64,000 nucleotides of DNA from Betaproteobacteria bacterium Ga0077526 (GTDB lineage Bacteria > Pseudomonadota > Gammaproteobacteria > Burkholderiales > Ga0077523). The stretch spans positions 1-64,000 of the forward strand of contig LNDV01000016.1 in the NCBI GenBank assembly GCA_001464765.1, given 5' to 3'. The notes under the pieces are model-generated. The model was not told the origin of the DNA and made no database searches. It saw only the letters and a list, made by a program, of their open reading frames with translations. A program made the translations under genes and the position numbers. This document shows positions 1-8,105 of this stretch, piece by piece. The stretch's first letter is position 1. Each line of letters starts with the position of its first letter.

Positions 1-125
1 GGCAAAGCTCCTGGGAGGCCGGGTGTTTGGCGACTTCCAGTTTTCCAGACTTTGTCCGAATGAACACCAGATACAACGTATTGAGCCTTCACAGCTAGGG
101 AAGGTTCGCGACCCGCCCGGCTGCA

Positions 126-157
126 GACGAGCCCCGCTTCGGCGGGGCTCGTCGTTT
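126..157 (+). terminator. Strong hairpin, probable terminator of an upstream gene
   Basis: A perfect 12-bp stem (126-137 pairs with 142-153) closes on a TTCG tetraloop and is followed by only a short T run. It is the one clear feature of the first 296 bases. The gene it would serve lies left of the window or ends in the first hundred bases, where I see no supportable coding region or tRNA. The weak T tract makes termination strength uncertain. Confidence 0.6.
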
Positions 158-296
158 GTCGCGGCCCCACGCGCGCCCGGTGATCGAACGGGGCGTAGCA
201 TCTCCAGGTTCACCCCGCGCGGTCCTGTCGAATCGGGCGTCGCCCGTTCGACTAGACGGCATCCGCGCCAGTCCGCGGGGTCGCCAGGAGGTTTCC

Positions 297-995
297 ATGA
301 AGTACCTGTGTCTCGTTCACTACGCCGAGTCCGAGGTCTACGACGGGCTCTCCCAGCAGGAATGGAAGGCCCTCGTAGGTCAATGCCTTGCCTACGGCGA
401 GCACGTTCGTTCGAGCGGGCATTTCCTGGGCGGCAATGCGCTTCTGCCTGTCGACACGGCCAAGACTGTGCGCGCCCGTGGCACAGGCGTGACGGACGGC
501 CCCTTCGCCGAGACCAAGGAACAGCTCGCGGGCTACTACCTGTTCGAATCGCGGGACTTGAACGAGGTGATCCGCGTGTCGTCGGGTATTCCGCCCGCGC
601 GGCTCGGGAGCATCGAGATCCGGCCGGTCGAGGGCGCGCCGGCCGACTTGCCGCCGACTTCCCCGGTCGCCACACGTCCGCGGTTCCTCTGCCTGTTGCA
701 CGGCGCAGACCGCACGGTCTCGATCGATGCAATGGTCTCCAGCGCGCCGACTTCGCTCGTCCCGCTCGCCGGGCTGCGCATCGCAACCCCATACAGCGCC
801 ACGACCCTTAGGGTGCGGGACGGCCGCGTCGGCCTCCAGGATGGCCCTGCATCAGCGCCAGTTCCGCCGCTCGATGCCGTGATCGCCGTCGAAGCCGACA
901 CGATGGACCCGGTTCTCGCCTGGGCAGGCACTCTGCCCGTCGCGCCCGGCGGAGGCGTGGAGGTTCGGCCCATGCGCGATCTTCTGGCCGAGTGA
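297..995 (+). CDS. YCII (DGPF) family protein with a degenerate second YCII-like half
   Basis: The 232-residue product opens MKYLCLVHYAE, as YCII-related (DGPF) proteins do, and residues 1 to about 117 form a complete domain ending TDGPFAETKEQLAGYY and EIRPVE. Residues from about 128 (RFLCLLHG) look like a second, eroded copy: the core resembles DGPA instead of DGPF and the chain ends VEVRPM. The start was chosen at 297 because a perfect AGGAGG sits 6 bases upstream; the longer upstream frame is open only because of high GC. The family is often found beside ECF sigma factors, none of which is visible here. The biochemical role of such proteins is poorly known. It heads a run of five co-directional genes. 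Confidence 0.85.
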   Translation: MKYLCLVHYAESEVYDGLSQQEWKALVGQCLAYGEHVRSSGHFLGGNALLPVDTAKTVRARGTGVTDGPFAETKEQLAGYYLFESRDLNEVIRVSSGIPPARLGSIEIRPVEGAPADLPPTSPVATRPRFLCLLHGADRTVSIDAMVSSAPTSLVPLAGLRIATPYSATTLRVRDGRVGLQDGPASAPVPPLDAVIAVEADTMDPVLAWAGTLPVAPGGGVEVRPMRDLLAE

Positions 996-1114
996 TCCCG
1001 CCCGCTGAGGCCAGAATTTTTGCGGGGCGATTGTCGAATTGAGGCGATCACCATCGACTAGAGGGCAAGAGGGCGCTGCGGTCGCGCGGCCCCGCAAACA
1101 GAGGAGGCACCTTC

Positions 1115-1537
1115 ATGCAAGTCCAGCCCTACGTCTTCTTCAACGGTCGCTGCGAGGAAGCCCTCGCGTTCTATCAAGAGGTGCTCGGCGCCGAAACCGT
1201 CACCCTGATGCGCTTTCGCGAAAACCCGGACCCGCCCGGCCCCGGCTGCATCGCACCGGGTCTGGACGACAAGGTCATGCACGCCGAGTTTCGCGTGGGA
1301 ACGTCCACCCTGATGGCGTCCGACGGCGTGGCCGACGGCAAGCCCATAGGGTCGAGTATCTCCCTGTCACTGACGGTCGACTCTCCCGAGAGGGTGAGGC
1401 AATTGTTCGACGCACTGGGTGCCGATGGTGGTGCCGTGCAGATGCCGATGGGTCCGACGTTCTTCTCGCCCGCGTTCGGCATGGTGGCCGACCGGTTCGG
1501 CCTGTCCTGGATGGTCTACGTGGCCCCCGCAACCTAG
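1115..1537 (+). CDS. VOC family (PhnB/glyoxalase-like) protein
   Basis: A 140-residue protein beginning MQVQPYVFFNGRCEEALAFY, the typical opening of PhnB-like vicinal-oxygen-chelate proteins, which form dimers of beta-alpha-beta-beta-beta modules. The C-terminal part carries the family pattern ending in DRFGLSWMVYV. Some members bind metal and act as dioxygenases or resistance proteins; the substrate here cannot be read from sequence. An AGGAGG ribosome site lies just before the ATG. It sits 119 bases after the YCII gene and 9 bases before the next YCII gene, so it probably belongs to the same transcript. Confidence 0.85.
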   Translation: MQVQPYVFFNGRCEEALAFYQEVLGAETVTLMRFRENPDPPGPGCIAPGLDDKVMHAEFRVGTSTLMASDGVADGKPIGSSISLSLTVDSPERVRQLFDALGADGGAVQMPMGPTFFSPAFGMVADRFGLSWMVYVAPAT

Positions 1538-1546
1538 GAACAAACC

Positions 1547-1972
1547 ATGCGATTCATGATGCTGATGATCCCCAAAGGATACGAGACCGCCGCGCCGGGC
1601 ACGATGCCGGAGGCGGACCGCGTCGCCGAGATGATGAAGTTCAACGAAGACCTGCAGAAGGCCGGTGCACTGATCGCACTCGACGGACTGCACCCGCTGT
1701 CGATGGGCGCGCGCGTCACGTTCGAGAACGGCAACGCGCTCGTGACCGACGGCCCGCATATCGAAACGAAGGAAGTGCTCGGTGGCTACTGGATCATCGA
1801 CGTGCCGTCGAAGGCGGCCGCCGTCGAATGGGCGTCGCGCTGCCCGGCCTCGCCGAACGAGATGATCGAGATCCGTCAGATGATGGAATTCGATGACTTT
1901 CCGCCGGAGGTGCAGGAGGCTGCGGCCGGTTTCGAGGCGATGCTGACGGATTCCCCCAACACGCGGTCATGA
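1547..1972 (+). CDS. YCII (DGPF) family protein
   Basis: A single-domain YCII-related protein of 141 residues. It starts MRFMMLMIPKGYE and carries VTDGPHIETKEVLGGYW, the DGPF-type motif with histidine in place of phenylalanine, then IRQMMEFDDF near the end. Family structures show a ferredoxin-like fold with a buried His/Asp pair, but the activity is unknown for most members. It begins 9 bases after the VOC gene and its stop overlaps the start of the next gene by 4 bases, implying translational coupling. Confidence 0.87.
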   Translation: MRFMMLMIPKGYETAAPGTMPEADRVAEMMKFNEDLQKAGALIALDGLHPLSMGARVTFENGNALVTDGPHIETKEVLGGYWIIDVPSKAAAVEWASRCPASPNEMIEIRQMMEFDDFPPEVQEAAAGFEAMLTDSPNTRS

Positions 1973-2493
1973 ACGCCATCCGCGCGGAAACTCGAACGGC
2001 TGCAGGTCGTGCCGCCGTGGACGTGGAAGCCATCCTCGACTGCCCTCGGGCAGTCGTGTTCGCCGCCTTCTCGGACGCGCGCAGCCGCGCGCAATGGTGT
2101 GCGCCGCCTGGTGCGCGCTTCCGGTATCTCGAAGCCGCCTTCGCGGTCGGTGCGCGCGATGTCTTCGAGTGTCTGGGGCCGGGAGGTCGGACGCTCCGCG
2201 GCGAAGTGCGCTACGAAGGCATCGCACCGGATCAGCGGATCGTCTACACCGAAACCCTGTTCGTTGGCGCGGCGCTCGTGTCTTCCGCCGCGATCACCGT
2301 GCAGTTCGAGGTCCATTCCTCCACGACGACGCGAGTCACGATGAGCGCAGACCTGGGCGCCGGGACCACGCCGGAAATGGTCTCGGGCTATACGGCAGGC
2401 CTCCGGATGGCCGTGGAAGGACTGCGCAGCTGGTTGACCGAGCCATCGCGCCGATCCCCTCACGCGGCCCCGGATTCAGGAGAGCACACATGA
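1969..2493 (+). CDS. AHSA1/SRPBCC-type ligand-binding protein
   Basis: A 174-residue protein with the SRPBCC (START/Bet v1-like) pattern: an opening strand and helix (VVFAAFSDARSRAQW), a central RFRYLEAAFAVG segment and a C-terminal helix GLRMAVEGLRSWL. The AHSA1 branch is common in bacteria next to YCII and PhnB-like genes, where it presumably binds a small hydrophobic ligand; this is family knowledge, not proof of function. The ATG overlaps the previous stop by 4 bases and its own stop overlaps the next ATG by 4, so three genes are tightly coupled. Confidence 0.82.
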   Translation: MNAIRAETRTAAGRAAVDVEAILDCPRAVVFAAFSDARSRAQWCAPPGARFRYLEAAFAVGARDVFECLGPGGRTLRGEVRYEGIAPDQRIVYTETLFVGAALVSSAAITVQFEVHSSTTTRVTMSADLGAGTTPEMVSGYTAGLRMAVEGLRSWLTEPSRRSPHAAPDSGEHT

Positions 2494-2993
2494 ACGCCCC
2501 GTATCCCTGCCTGTGGTTCCAAGGCAACGCCCGAGCGGCCGTCGACTTCTACCTCACTGTCTTCGACACGGCTCGAATCGTCGAGACCGCTCTCAGTCCG
2601 GAGGGTCTGCCGGGCGAACCGGGCTCGCTCCTGACGATCGCGTTCGAGATCGGCGGTCAGCGCTTCCTCGCGATCAATGCCGGGGCCGAATTCGCCTTCT
2701 CACCTGCCGTTTCGTTCGTGCTGGAGTGCGAGACCCAGGATGAAGTGGATCGATTGTGGGATCGTCTGTCGGAAGGCGGTCAGCCGATGTCCTGCGGATG
2801 GGTGACGGACCGGTTCGGCGTCACCTGGCAGGTTGTCCCGCGGATGCTTCTGCGTGTGTTCCACGAGCCGGACAGCCCATCCAAGCGGCGTGTCGTCGAG
2901 GCCATGCTCACGATGGAGAAGCTGGATATCGCGGCGCTGGAAGCGGCGCGGGATAGCGAACCGCAAGACGGAGAGGCGATGCCCCGGGCGTAG
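2490..2993 (+). CDS. VOC family (PhnB/3-demethylubiquinone methyltransferase-like) protein
   Basis: A 167-residue protein starting MNAPYPCLWFQGNARAAVDF, a PhnB-type VOC opening, with TDRFGVTWQVVP in the second half as in proteins often annotated as 3-demethylubiquinone-9 3-methyltransferase. That name comes from a domain label and is not a reliable function. The start at 2490 overlaps the AHSA1 stop (ATGA) and has GGAG upstream; the longer frame runs inside the preceding gene and was rejected. The stop codon TAG at 2991 is itself the first part of a REP-like palindrome. Confidence 0.82.
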   Translation: MNAPYPCLWFQGNARAAVDFYLTVFDTARIVETALSPEGLPGEPGSLLTIAFEIGGQRFLAINAGAEFAFSPAVSFVLECETQDEVDRLWDRLSEGGQPMSCGWVTDRFGVTWQVVPRMLLRVFHEPDSPSKRRVVEAMLTMEKLDIAALEAARDSEPQDGEAMPRA

Positions 2994-3035
2994 CCCGGGC
3001 TACACGTTCAAAGTAGCCCGGACTTCGTCCGGGCC
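2990..3035. repeat. REP-like palindromic repeat, short copy
   Basis: Two adjoining elements: a perfect 14-bp palindrome GTAGCCCGGGCTAC (2990-3003), then GTAGCCCGGA with a CTTCG loop and TCCGGGCC (3013-3035), a stable hairpin. They share their ends with the longer repeats near 47.5, 51 and 57.3 kb. The unit fills most of the gap between two convergent genes and could act as a bidirectional terminator or mRNA stabiliser. It contributes the stop codon of the gene to its left. Confidence 0.8.
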
Positions 3036-3078
3036 GACTTCGTTGAATCGTGGCCCGAGAAGGGACCGACCGGGAAAC

Positions 3079-4959
3079 CTACACCCGGAAGCGCGCCACC
3101 GACCGGCCGAGGTCCTCGGCGAGACCACTGGTCGCCCGCAGCGATTCTTCCGTCTCACGCAGGGCGGCGCTGCTCGCCTGGATCACGGAATTCACCTGCT
3201 CGGCGCGGCGGGCCATGTCGCTTGTCGCGGAAGCCTGCTCGGCCGTGGCACCGGAGATGTCGCGAATGCGCGTGACCACGTCGTTCATCTGAACGCGAAT
3301 GCCCTGGATGCCTTCCGTCGCGCTCTCCACCAGCGCCACGCTCGATGACACGATCGACTGGGCGTCTCCCATCCCGTTCACCGCGCTGCCCATCTCTGTG
3401 CGGATCGAATCGATCATCCGACCGATCTCCACCGTCGCCGACGACGTCCTCTCTGCCAGCTTGCGCACCTCGTCGGCCACCACCGCGAATCCCCTGCCCT
3501 GCTCGCCAGCTCGTGCCGCCTCGATCGCCGCGTTGAGCGCCAGCAGATTCGTCTGATCCGCGATGTCCTTGATCGCCCCCACGATCCCCGCGATCTCTTC
3601 CGAGCGGCTGCCCAGGCGGCCCACTACCGTGGACAGCGTACCCATCGTGTCCGCGACCCGACCAATCTCCTGCTTCACCCGCTCCACCGCTTCCGCGCTG
3701 TGCGCCGAACGCTCGTCGGCCTGGGACAGCACGCCCTCCGCGTCGCGTACGACCTCGGCCACGTGACCGATGCTGACCGTCACCTGCTCCACGGCCGCCG
3801 CCGTCGCGCTCAGGTCTTCCGACTGCCGTGACACGTCGTGCGTGATGCGCGTGGTCGTCTCCGCCGCGCGTCCCACGTCGTTCGTGACCTGTCTCGCCTG
3901 GTCCTGCACTTCCCGGAACATCCCGTGCAGACGCTCGAGGAAACGGTTGAAGGCCGTGGCCGCCTGCGCGACCTCGTCTTGCCCCTCCACCTTCAGTCGG
4001 ACGGTCAGATCCCCTTCGCCTTGGGAGATCTCGCCCATCGCATCGCGCAGCGCGTGGAGGCCGCCCAGCAGCTTGCGTGCGGCAAAGAGGCCCAGACCGA
4101 ACGCCAGGACAAGCACGACAGCGGTAGCACCCAGCAGCATCGCAAGCAGCCCGTTCAACGGCTTCAGGGCGGCGTCGCGGTCCACCATGACCGCCACCAT
4201 CCAGTCGGCACCGGGAACCGGCCGCAAGGTCAGGAAGAAATGCTTCCCGGACGCGTACGCGACTTCGGAGGCGCGGCTTTCACCGGCGATCACGGCAATC
4301 CGCTCCGGCGTCAGCCCGGGAATGAGTTCTGCGAGGGGTTTGAGCGCGGCATCCGGCTGCCGGTGGCCGATCACCGTGCCTGACTTGGAGATAAGGAACG
4401 CGTGGCTGTCGCCCGCCAGCTTGAGGGCGAGGATGTTGTTCAGCATGTCCTCGAGCACGAGGTTGGCCGAGAACACCGCGGCCAGCTGGCCGTCCTTCTT
4501 CACGGGCGTGGCAACGGACACCACGAGTTTCTTGTCGGTCGTGCTCATGAACGGCGGCGTCACGACGAGCTGATCCGCCTCCACCGCCCCCCGGTACCAC
4601 GGGCGGGTCGTAGGATCGAACCCGGGCGGCACGGAGGCGCCGAGCCCGAGAATGAGACGCTTGTCGGGATAGCCCACGTAACAGAGCGAGAAGCCGCCAG
4701 CGAGCTTGATGCGTTCCAGCATCGGACGCACGTCGGCGTCGAGTCCGCCCTCCACCGCAGCCGCCACGAGCTGGCGCTTGGTCGCGAGCCAGGTGCCGAT
4801 CTTGGCACTGTGCAGATTGGCCGCGAGGTCCACTTCGCGGTCGAGACCGGCCAGCACTTCCTCCCGCATCTTGTAGTAGGAGAAGGCCGTCAGCAGCAGC
4901 GCGATGACGGCGATCGAGCCAACCAGAAAGACGACGAGCTTGGTCGAGAGTGAACGCAT
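3079..4959 (-). CDS. Methyl-accepting chemotaxis protein, Cache type (copy 1)
   Basis: A 626-residue chemoreceptor. One membrane helix lies near residues 8-30 and another near 285-310, enclosing a periplasmic Cache domain with the RPWY motif ([17 protein letters not shown]) found in dCache ligand pockets. A HAMP segment and a long cytoplasmic signalling coiled coil follow, with the hairpin tip [20 protein letters not shown] that contacts CheA and CheW. There is no CheR-tethering pentapeptide at the C-terminus. The start was set at 4959 ([12 protein letters not shown]) because the longer frame has no membrane-protein start. It follows a near-duplicate receptor by 67 bases and probably shares its transcript. 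Confidence 0.95.
   Translation of the reverse strand: MRSLSTKLVVFLVGSIAVIALLLTAFSYYKMREEVLAGLDREVDLAANLHSAKIGTWLATKRQLVAAAVEGGLDADVRPMLERIKLAGGFSLCYVGYPDKRLILGLGASVPPGFDPTTRPWYRGAVEADQLVVTPPFMSTTDKKLVVSVATPVKKDGQLAAVFSANLVLEDMLNNILALKLAGDSHAFLISKSGTVIGHRQPDAALKPLAELIPGLTPERIAVIAGESRASEVAYASGKHFFLTLRPVPGADWMVAVMVDRDAALKPLNGLLAMLLGATAVVLVLAFGLGLFAARKLLGGLHALRDAMGEISQGEGDLTVRLKVEGQDEVAQAATAFNRFLERLHGMFREVQDQARQVTNDVGRAAETTTRITHDVSRQSEDLSATAAAVEQVTVSIGHVAEVVRDAEGVLSQADERSAHSAEAVERVKQEIGRVADTMGTLSTVVGRLGSRSEEIAGIVGAIKDIADQTNLLALNAAIEAARAGEQGRGFAVVADEVRKLAERTSSATVEIGRMIDSIRTEMGSAVNGMGDAQSIVSSSVALVESATEGIQGIRVQMNDVVTRIRDISGATAEQASATSDMARRAEQVNSVIQASSAALRETEESLRATSGLAEDLGRSVARFRV
3235..3618 (-). repeat. 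Signalling-domain block shared with the neighbouring chemoreceptor
   Basis: These 384 bases encode 128 residues that are identical in the next receptor (5183-5566), while the periplasmic domains have diverged. The DNA copies differ at scattered positions, which are silent within the block. Confidence 0.9.
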
Positions 4960-4989
4960 GGGACCTCGAGATCGAATTCGGTTCGTTCG

Positions 4990-5018
4990 GTCCGGACGGC
5001 CTTGGAAGCAGTCCGGAC
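4990..5018. other. Hairpin between the two chemoreceptor genes
   Basis: The self-complementary octamer GTCCGGAC occurs at 4990-4997 and again at 5011-5018, so the RNA can fold a stem of 8 pairs with a 13-base loop. It lies in the 67-base gap between the two receptor genes and has no T tract on either strand. It could be a processing or stability element; no function is shown. Confidence 0.4.
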
Positions 5019-5026
5019 GCCGGTTG

Positions 5027-6907
5027 TCAGAGACGGAAGCGCGCCACGGAGCGGCCGAGACGCTCGGCGACTTCACTCGTGGCCCGCAGAGACGCGTCGG
5101 TCTCGCGGAGCGCAGCACTGCTTGCCTGAATCACGGCGTTCACCTGCTCGGCACGGCGGGCCATGTCCGTCGTGGCGGACACTTGCTCGGCTGTGGCGCC
5201 CGAGATGTCGCGAATGCGCGTGACCACGTCGTTCATCTGCACGCGGATGCCCTGGATACCCTCGGTCGCACTCTCCACCAGCGCCACGCTCGACGACACG
5301 ATCGACTGGGCGTCTCCCATCCCATTCACCGCGCTGCCCATCTCCGTGCGGATCGAATCGATCATCCGACCGATCTCCACCGTCGCCGACGACGTCCTCT
5401 CCGCCAGCTTGCGCACCTCGTCGGCCACCACCGCGAATCCTCTTCCCTGCTCGCCCGCTCGCGCTGCCTCGATTGCCGCGTTCAGCGCCAGCAGATTCGT
5501 CTGATCCGCGATGTCCTTGATCGCCCCCACGATCCCGGCGATCTCCTCCGAGCGGCTGCCCAGACGGCTCACCACCGTCGACAGCGTGCTCATCGTGTCC
5601 GCCACCCGACCGATCTCCTGCTTCACCTGCTCCACCGATTCCGCACTGTGGGCCGAACGCTCGTCGGCCTGGGCGAGGACGCCTTCGGCTTCCTTCACGA
5701 CATCGGCGATGCGACCGATGCTGACGGTCACTTCCTCGACGGCGGCAGCTGTCGCGCTCAGGTCGTCCGACTGGCGCGACACGTCCTGCGTCACACCGGA
5801 AGTGGTCTGCGCCGCACGTACGACATCCGAGGTCACCTGATGGGCCTGCTCGTTCACTTCGACGAACATGCCGTGCAGCCTCTCCAGAAACTGATTGAAT
5901 GCGGTCGCCGCCTGCCCGACCTCGTCCTGCCCGTGCACCTTGAGCCGCACGGTGAGGTCCCCCTGTCCGCGCGCCATTTCGGCCATGGCATCCCGAAGCG
6001 AACGCAAGTCGGCCAGGAGCGACTTCGAGGCGACCACGCCCACCCCGACGGCCAGCAGGAGCACCACGGCCGTTGCGCCGAGCAGCATCCAGAGCAGGCT
6101 GCCGAGGGGCGCGAGCGCGGCATCCCGATCGACCATCACGCCGACCATCCAGTCGGCACCCGGGACCGGGCGCAGCGTAAGGAAGAAATGCTTGCCGGCG
6201 GCGTAGGCCACTTCGGCGGCATGGCTATCGGCCGCAGCGGCGGCAATGCGCTCGGGTGTCATGCCAGGAATCAACTCGGCGAGCGGCTTCAGCACGGCAT
6301 CTGTCTGGCGATGGCCGATGACGACGCCATCCTTCGAGACAAGGAACGCGTGGCTGTCACCGACCAGCTTGAGCGACAGGACGTTCTCCACCATGTCCTT
6401 CAGGACGAGATTGGCGGACACCACCGAATAGAGATTGCCGTCGCGCTTGACCGGAGAGGCGATCGCCACGACGAGCGCGTGGTCGGACACGCTCATGAAG
6501 GGCGGCGTGACCACCAGCGCGCCCTTCTCGGTCGCCAGCTTGTACCAGGGACGCGCGGTCGGGTCGAAGCCCGGCGGAATCGCCGTGTCGTCCCCGTGGA
6601 GCATCCGCTTGTCCGGGAAACCCATGTAGCAGAAGGAGAAATCTCCCGCGAGCTTGGTACGCAGCAGAATCGGCCGAACGTCTGACTCGAGTCCGGCAGC
6701 AGCCGCCACCTCGACCAGTCGCCGCTTGGACGCGAGCCAGGTGCCGATCTTCGCACCCTGCTGGGTCGCCGCCTGTTCGACCTCGCGGTCGAGCCCGGCC
6801 AGCACCTCCGAGCGCATCCGATGATAGGAGAACGCCGTCAGCAGCAGCGCCACGGTGGCGATGGCCGCCACCAGGAACAAGACCAGTCTCGTGGAGAGGG
6901 AACGCAT
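5027..6907 (-). CDS. Methyl-accepting chemotaxis protein, Cache type (copy 2)
   Basis: A 626-residue receptor of the same length and architecture as its downstream neighbour: a first membrane helix ([12 protein letters not shown]), a Cache domain with [16 protein letters not shown], a second membrane helix, HAMP and a signalling hairpin. The periplasmic halves align throughout but differ at many positions, while 128 residues of the signalling tip are identical, so the pair arose by tandem duplication and probably senses different or overlapping ligands. A sigma-28-type promoter stands upstream at 6965-6991, placing the pair in the flagellar regulon. No other chemotaxis genes are in view. Confidence 0.95.
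   Translation of the reverse strand: MRSLSTRLVLFLVAAIATVALLLTAFSYHRMRSEVLAGLDREVEQAATQQGAKIGTWLASKRRLVEVAAAAGLESDVRPILLRTKLAGDFSFCYMGFPDKRMLHGDDTAIPPGFDPTARPWYKLATEKGALVVTPPFMSVSDHALVVAIASPVKRDGNLYSVVSANLVLKDMVENVLSLKLVGDSHAFLVSKDGVVIGHRQTDAVLKPLAELIPGMTPERIAAAAADSHAAEVAYAAGKHFFLTLRPVPGADWMVGVMVDRDAALAPLGSLLWMLLGATAVVLLLAVGVGVVASKSLLADLRSLRDAMAEMARGQGDLTVRLKVHGQDEVGQAATAFNQFLERLHGMFVEVNEQAHQVTSDVVRAAQTTSGVTQDVSRQSDDLSATAAAVEEVTVSIGRIADVVKEAEGVLAQADERSAHSAESVEQVKQEIGRVADTMSTLSTVVSRLGSRSEEIAGIVGAIKDIADQTNLLALNAAIEAARAGEQGRGFAVVADEVRKLAERTSSATVEIGRMIDSIRTEMGSAVNGMGDAQSIVSSSVALVESATEGIQGIRVQMNDVVTRIRDISGATAEQVSATTDMARRAEQVNAVIQASSAALRETDASLRATSEVAERLGRSVARFRL
5183..5566 (-). repeat. Second copy of the shared signalling-domain block
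   Basis: This is the partner of 3235-3618, encoding the same 128 residues of the chemoreceptor tip. Flanking residues diverge at once on both sides (G/S before the block, A/V after it). Confidence 0.9.
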
Positions 6908-6964
6908 GGGACCTCGGGTTCGGTGCAGTGTCCTGCGCGCAACGGCGCACAGGCGACCCGAGCG

Positions 6965-6991
6965 TTATCGGCGCCACCAAGAGGTGCTTGA
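6965..6991 (-). promoter_or_regulatory. Sigma-28 (FliA) promoter for the chemoreceptor pair
   Basis: On the minus strand the sequence reads TCAA, 15 bases, then GCCGATAA. The -10 half matches the FliA consensus exactly, and N15 is the expected spacing. It lies about 60 bases upstream of the start codon at 6907. FliA and FlgM are encoded 20 kb away in this window. Confidence 0.7.
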
Positions 6992-7053
6992 GCTACTGCG
7001 GATGCGACAATCGCCCGGACGCCTGCCCCGTCCGGCAAGCCCTGGGAGTGTCC

Positions 7054-7998
7054 ATGTTCCGAACGATCCTCACGCCACTGGCATTCGCAGTGGCAATTGT
7101 CCTGTCCCCCTTCGCAGTCGCCGCACCGGTTGCGGTGCCTGGGACCACGGTGACCCTCGACCCGCCGAAGGGATTCGTCGCGGCGGAACGGTTTCCCGGC
7201 TTCCAGCGCGAGGATCTCGGCGCTTCGATCATGGTGACTGAACTGCCCGCCCCGGCAGACGACTTGAAGAAGGCCATGACCAAGGACGCGCTCGCCAGTC
7301 GAGGCATGACCCTGCACAGCACCCAGAAGGTCAAGGTGGGCGGCGTCGAGTCCGCGCTGCTCCACGTGAGCCAGACCGTGAACGGCATGGAATTCCTCAA
7401 GTGGATGCTCGTGACCGGCGATCCGAGCCAGACGGTGATGGTGGTCGGCACCTTCCCGAAAGCGGCGGAGTCCGCGGCTAGCGATCCCGTCCGGAAAGCT
7501 GTCCTCTCGACGACCCGGGATGCCGGCGCCAAGGCCGATCCCTGGGCGGGACTGCCGTTCCGGATCGAGCCCACGCCCGGGCTCAAGCTCGCCAAACGGA
7601 TCACCAACATGCTGGTCCTCACGCGGGACGGCACAGTCGGACCGGGCGGCTCCCCCGGTGACCCGGTCTACGTCGTGGGGGAATCGGTCTCGAATGTGGC
7701 AAGTACCGATGTGGAAGCGCTATCCCGCACGCGACTTTCCCAGACTCCGCAGATCAAGGATCTGCGCAATGTCGAAGGCCGGAATCTCACTGTCGGCGGC
7801 CTCGGCGCGTACGAGCTGGTCGCGGATGCGAACCACGTCCAGACGGGCGACGCCGTCCGGGTCTGCCAGACCATCGCCCTCGACGGGCGGGGCTACGTCA
7901 TCTTCCTCGGCATCGTGGGAAGCGCTCTGGCGGACACCTACCTCCCTGAGTTCCGCAGCGTGACGGCATCGTTCCGGAGGGTCACCGCGGGGCGCTGA
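7054..7998 (+). CDS. Secreted protein of unknown function with two similar halves
   Basis: A 314-residue protein with a clear signal peptide (MFRTILTPLAFAVAIVLSP, cleavage after about AVAA). The mature part seems to have two similar halves: each runs from a hydrophobic opening through a GG-centred segment (VGGVESALLHV; VGGLGAYELV) to a strand of the form VMVVGTF or VIFLGIV and a final helix. The pattern recalls PsbP/DcrB-like folds, but I cannot assign a family with confidence. The start at 7054 was chosen because the signal peptide begins there; the longer frame adds 42 unlikely residues. It is transcribed away from the chemoreceptors. Confidence 0.7.
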   Translation: MFRTILTPLAFAVAIVLSPFAVAAPVAVPGTTVTLDPPKGFVAAERFPGFQREDLGASIMVTELPAPADDLKKAMTKDALASRGMTLHSTQKVKVGGVESALLHVSQTVNGMEFLKWMLVTGDPSQTVMVVGTFPKAAESAASDPVRKAVLSTTRDAGAKADPWAGLPFRIEPTPGLKLAKRITNMLVLTRDGTVGPGGSPGDPVYVVGESVSNVASTDVEALSRTRLSQTPQIKDLRNVEGRNLTVGGLGAYELVADANHVQTGDAVRVCQTIALDGRGYVIFLGIVGSALADTYLPEFRSVTASFRRVTAGR

Positions 7999-8105
7999 GG
8001 TCGCCGCGGGGCGCGAGATGAGGCGAGCCCGCATGCAATCGCCCCACCTGCGACATGCAGGGGTAAAGTAGCAGCACTCACCCCGATCCGCCTCCGGAGA
8101 TCACC

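Noticed and set aside
95..125. GGTTCGCGACCC resembling a tRNA T-arm
   Set aside because: No acceptor stem, anticodon arm or CCA could be fitted around it.
23..811. Open frame covering the left edge and the first YCII gene
   Set aside because: It passes through the terminator hairpin and runs out of frame over a well-supported gene with its own ribosome site.
4904..6685. 593-codon open frame on the plus strand, opposite the chemoreceptor
   Set aside because: It is antisense to a clear chemoreceptor gene and reads as Arg/His-rich sequence without domains. Long antisense frames are expected at this GC content.
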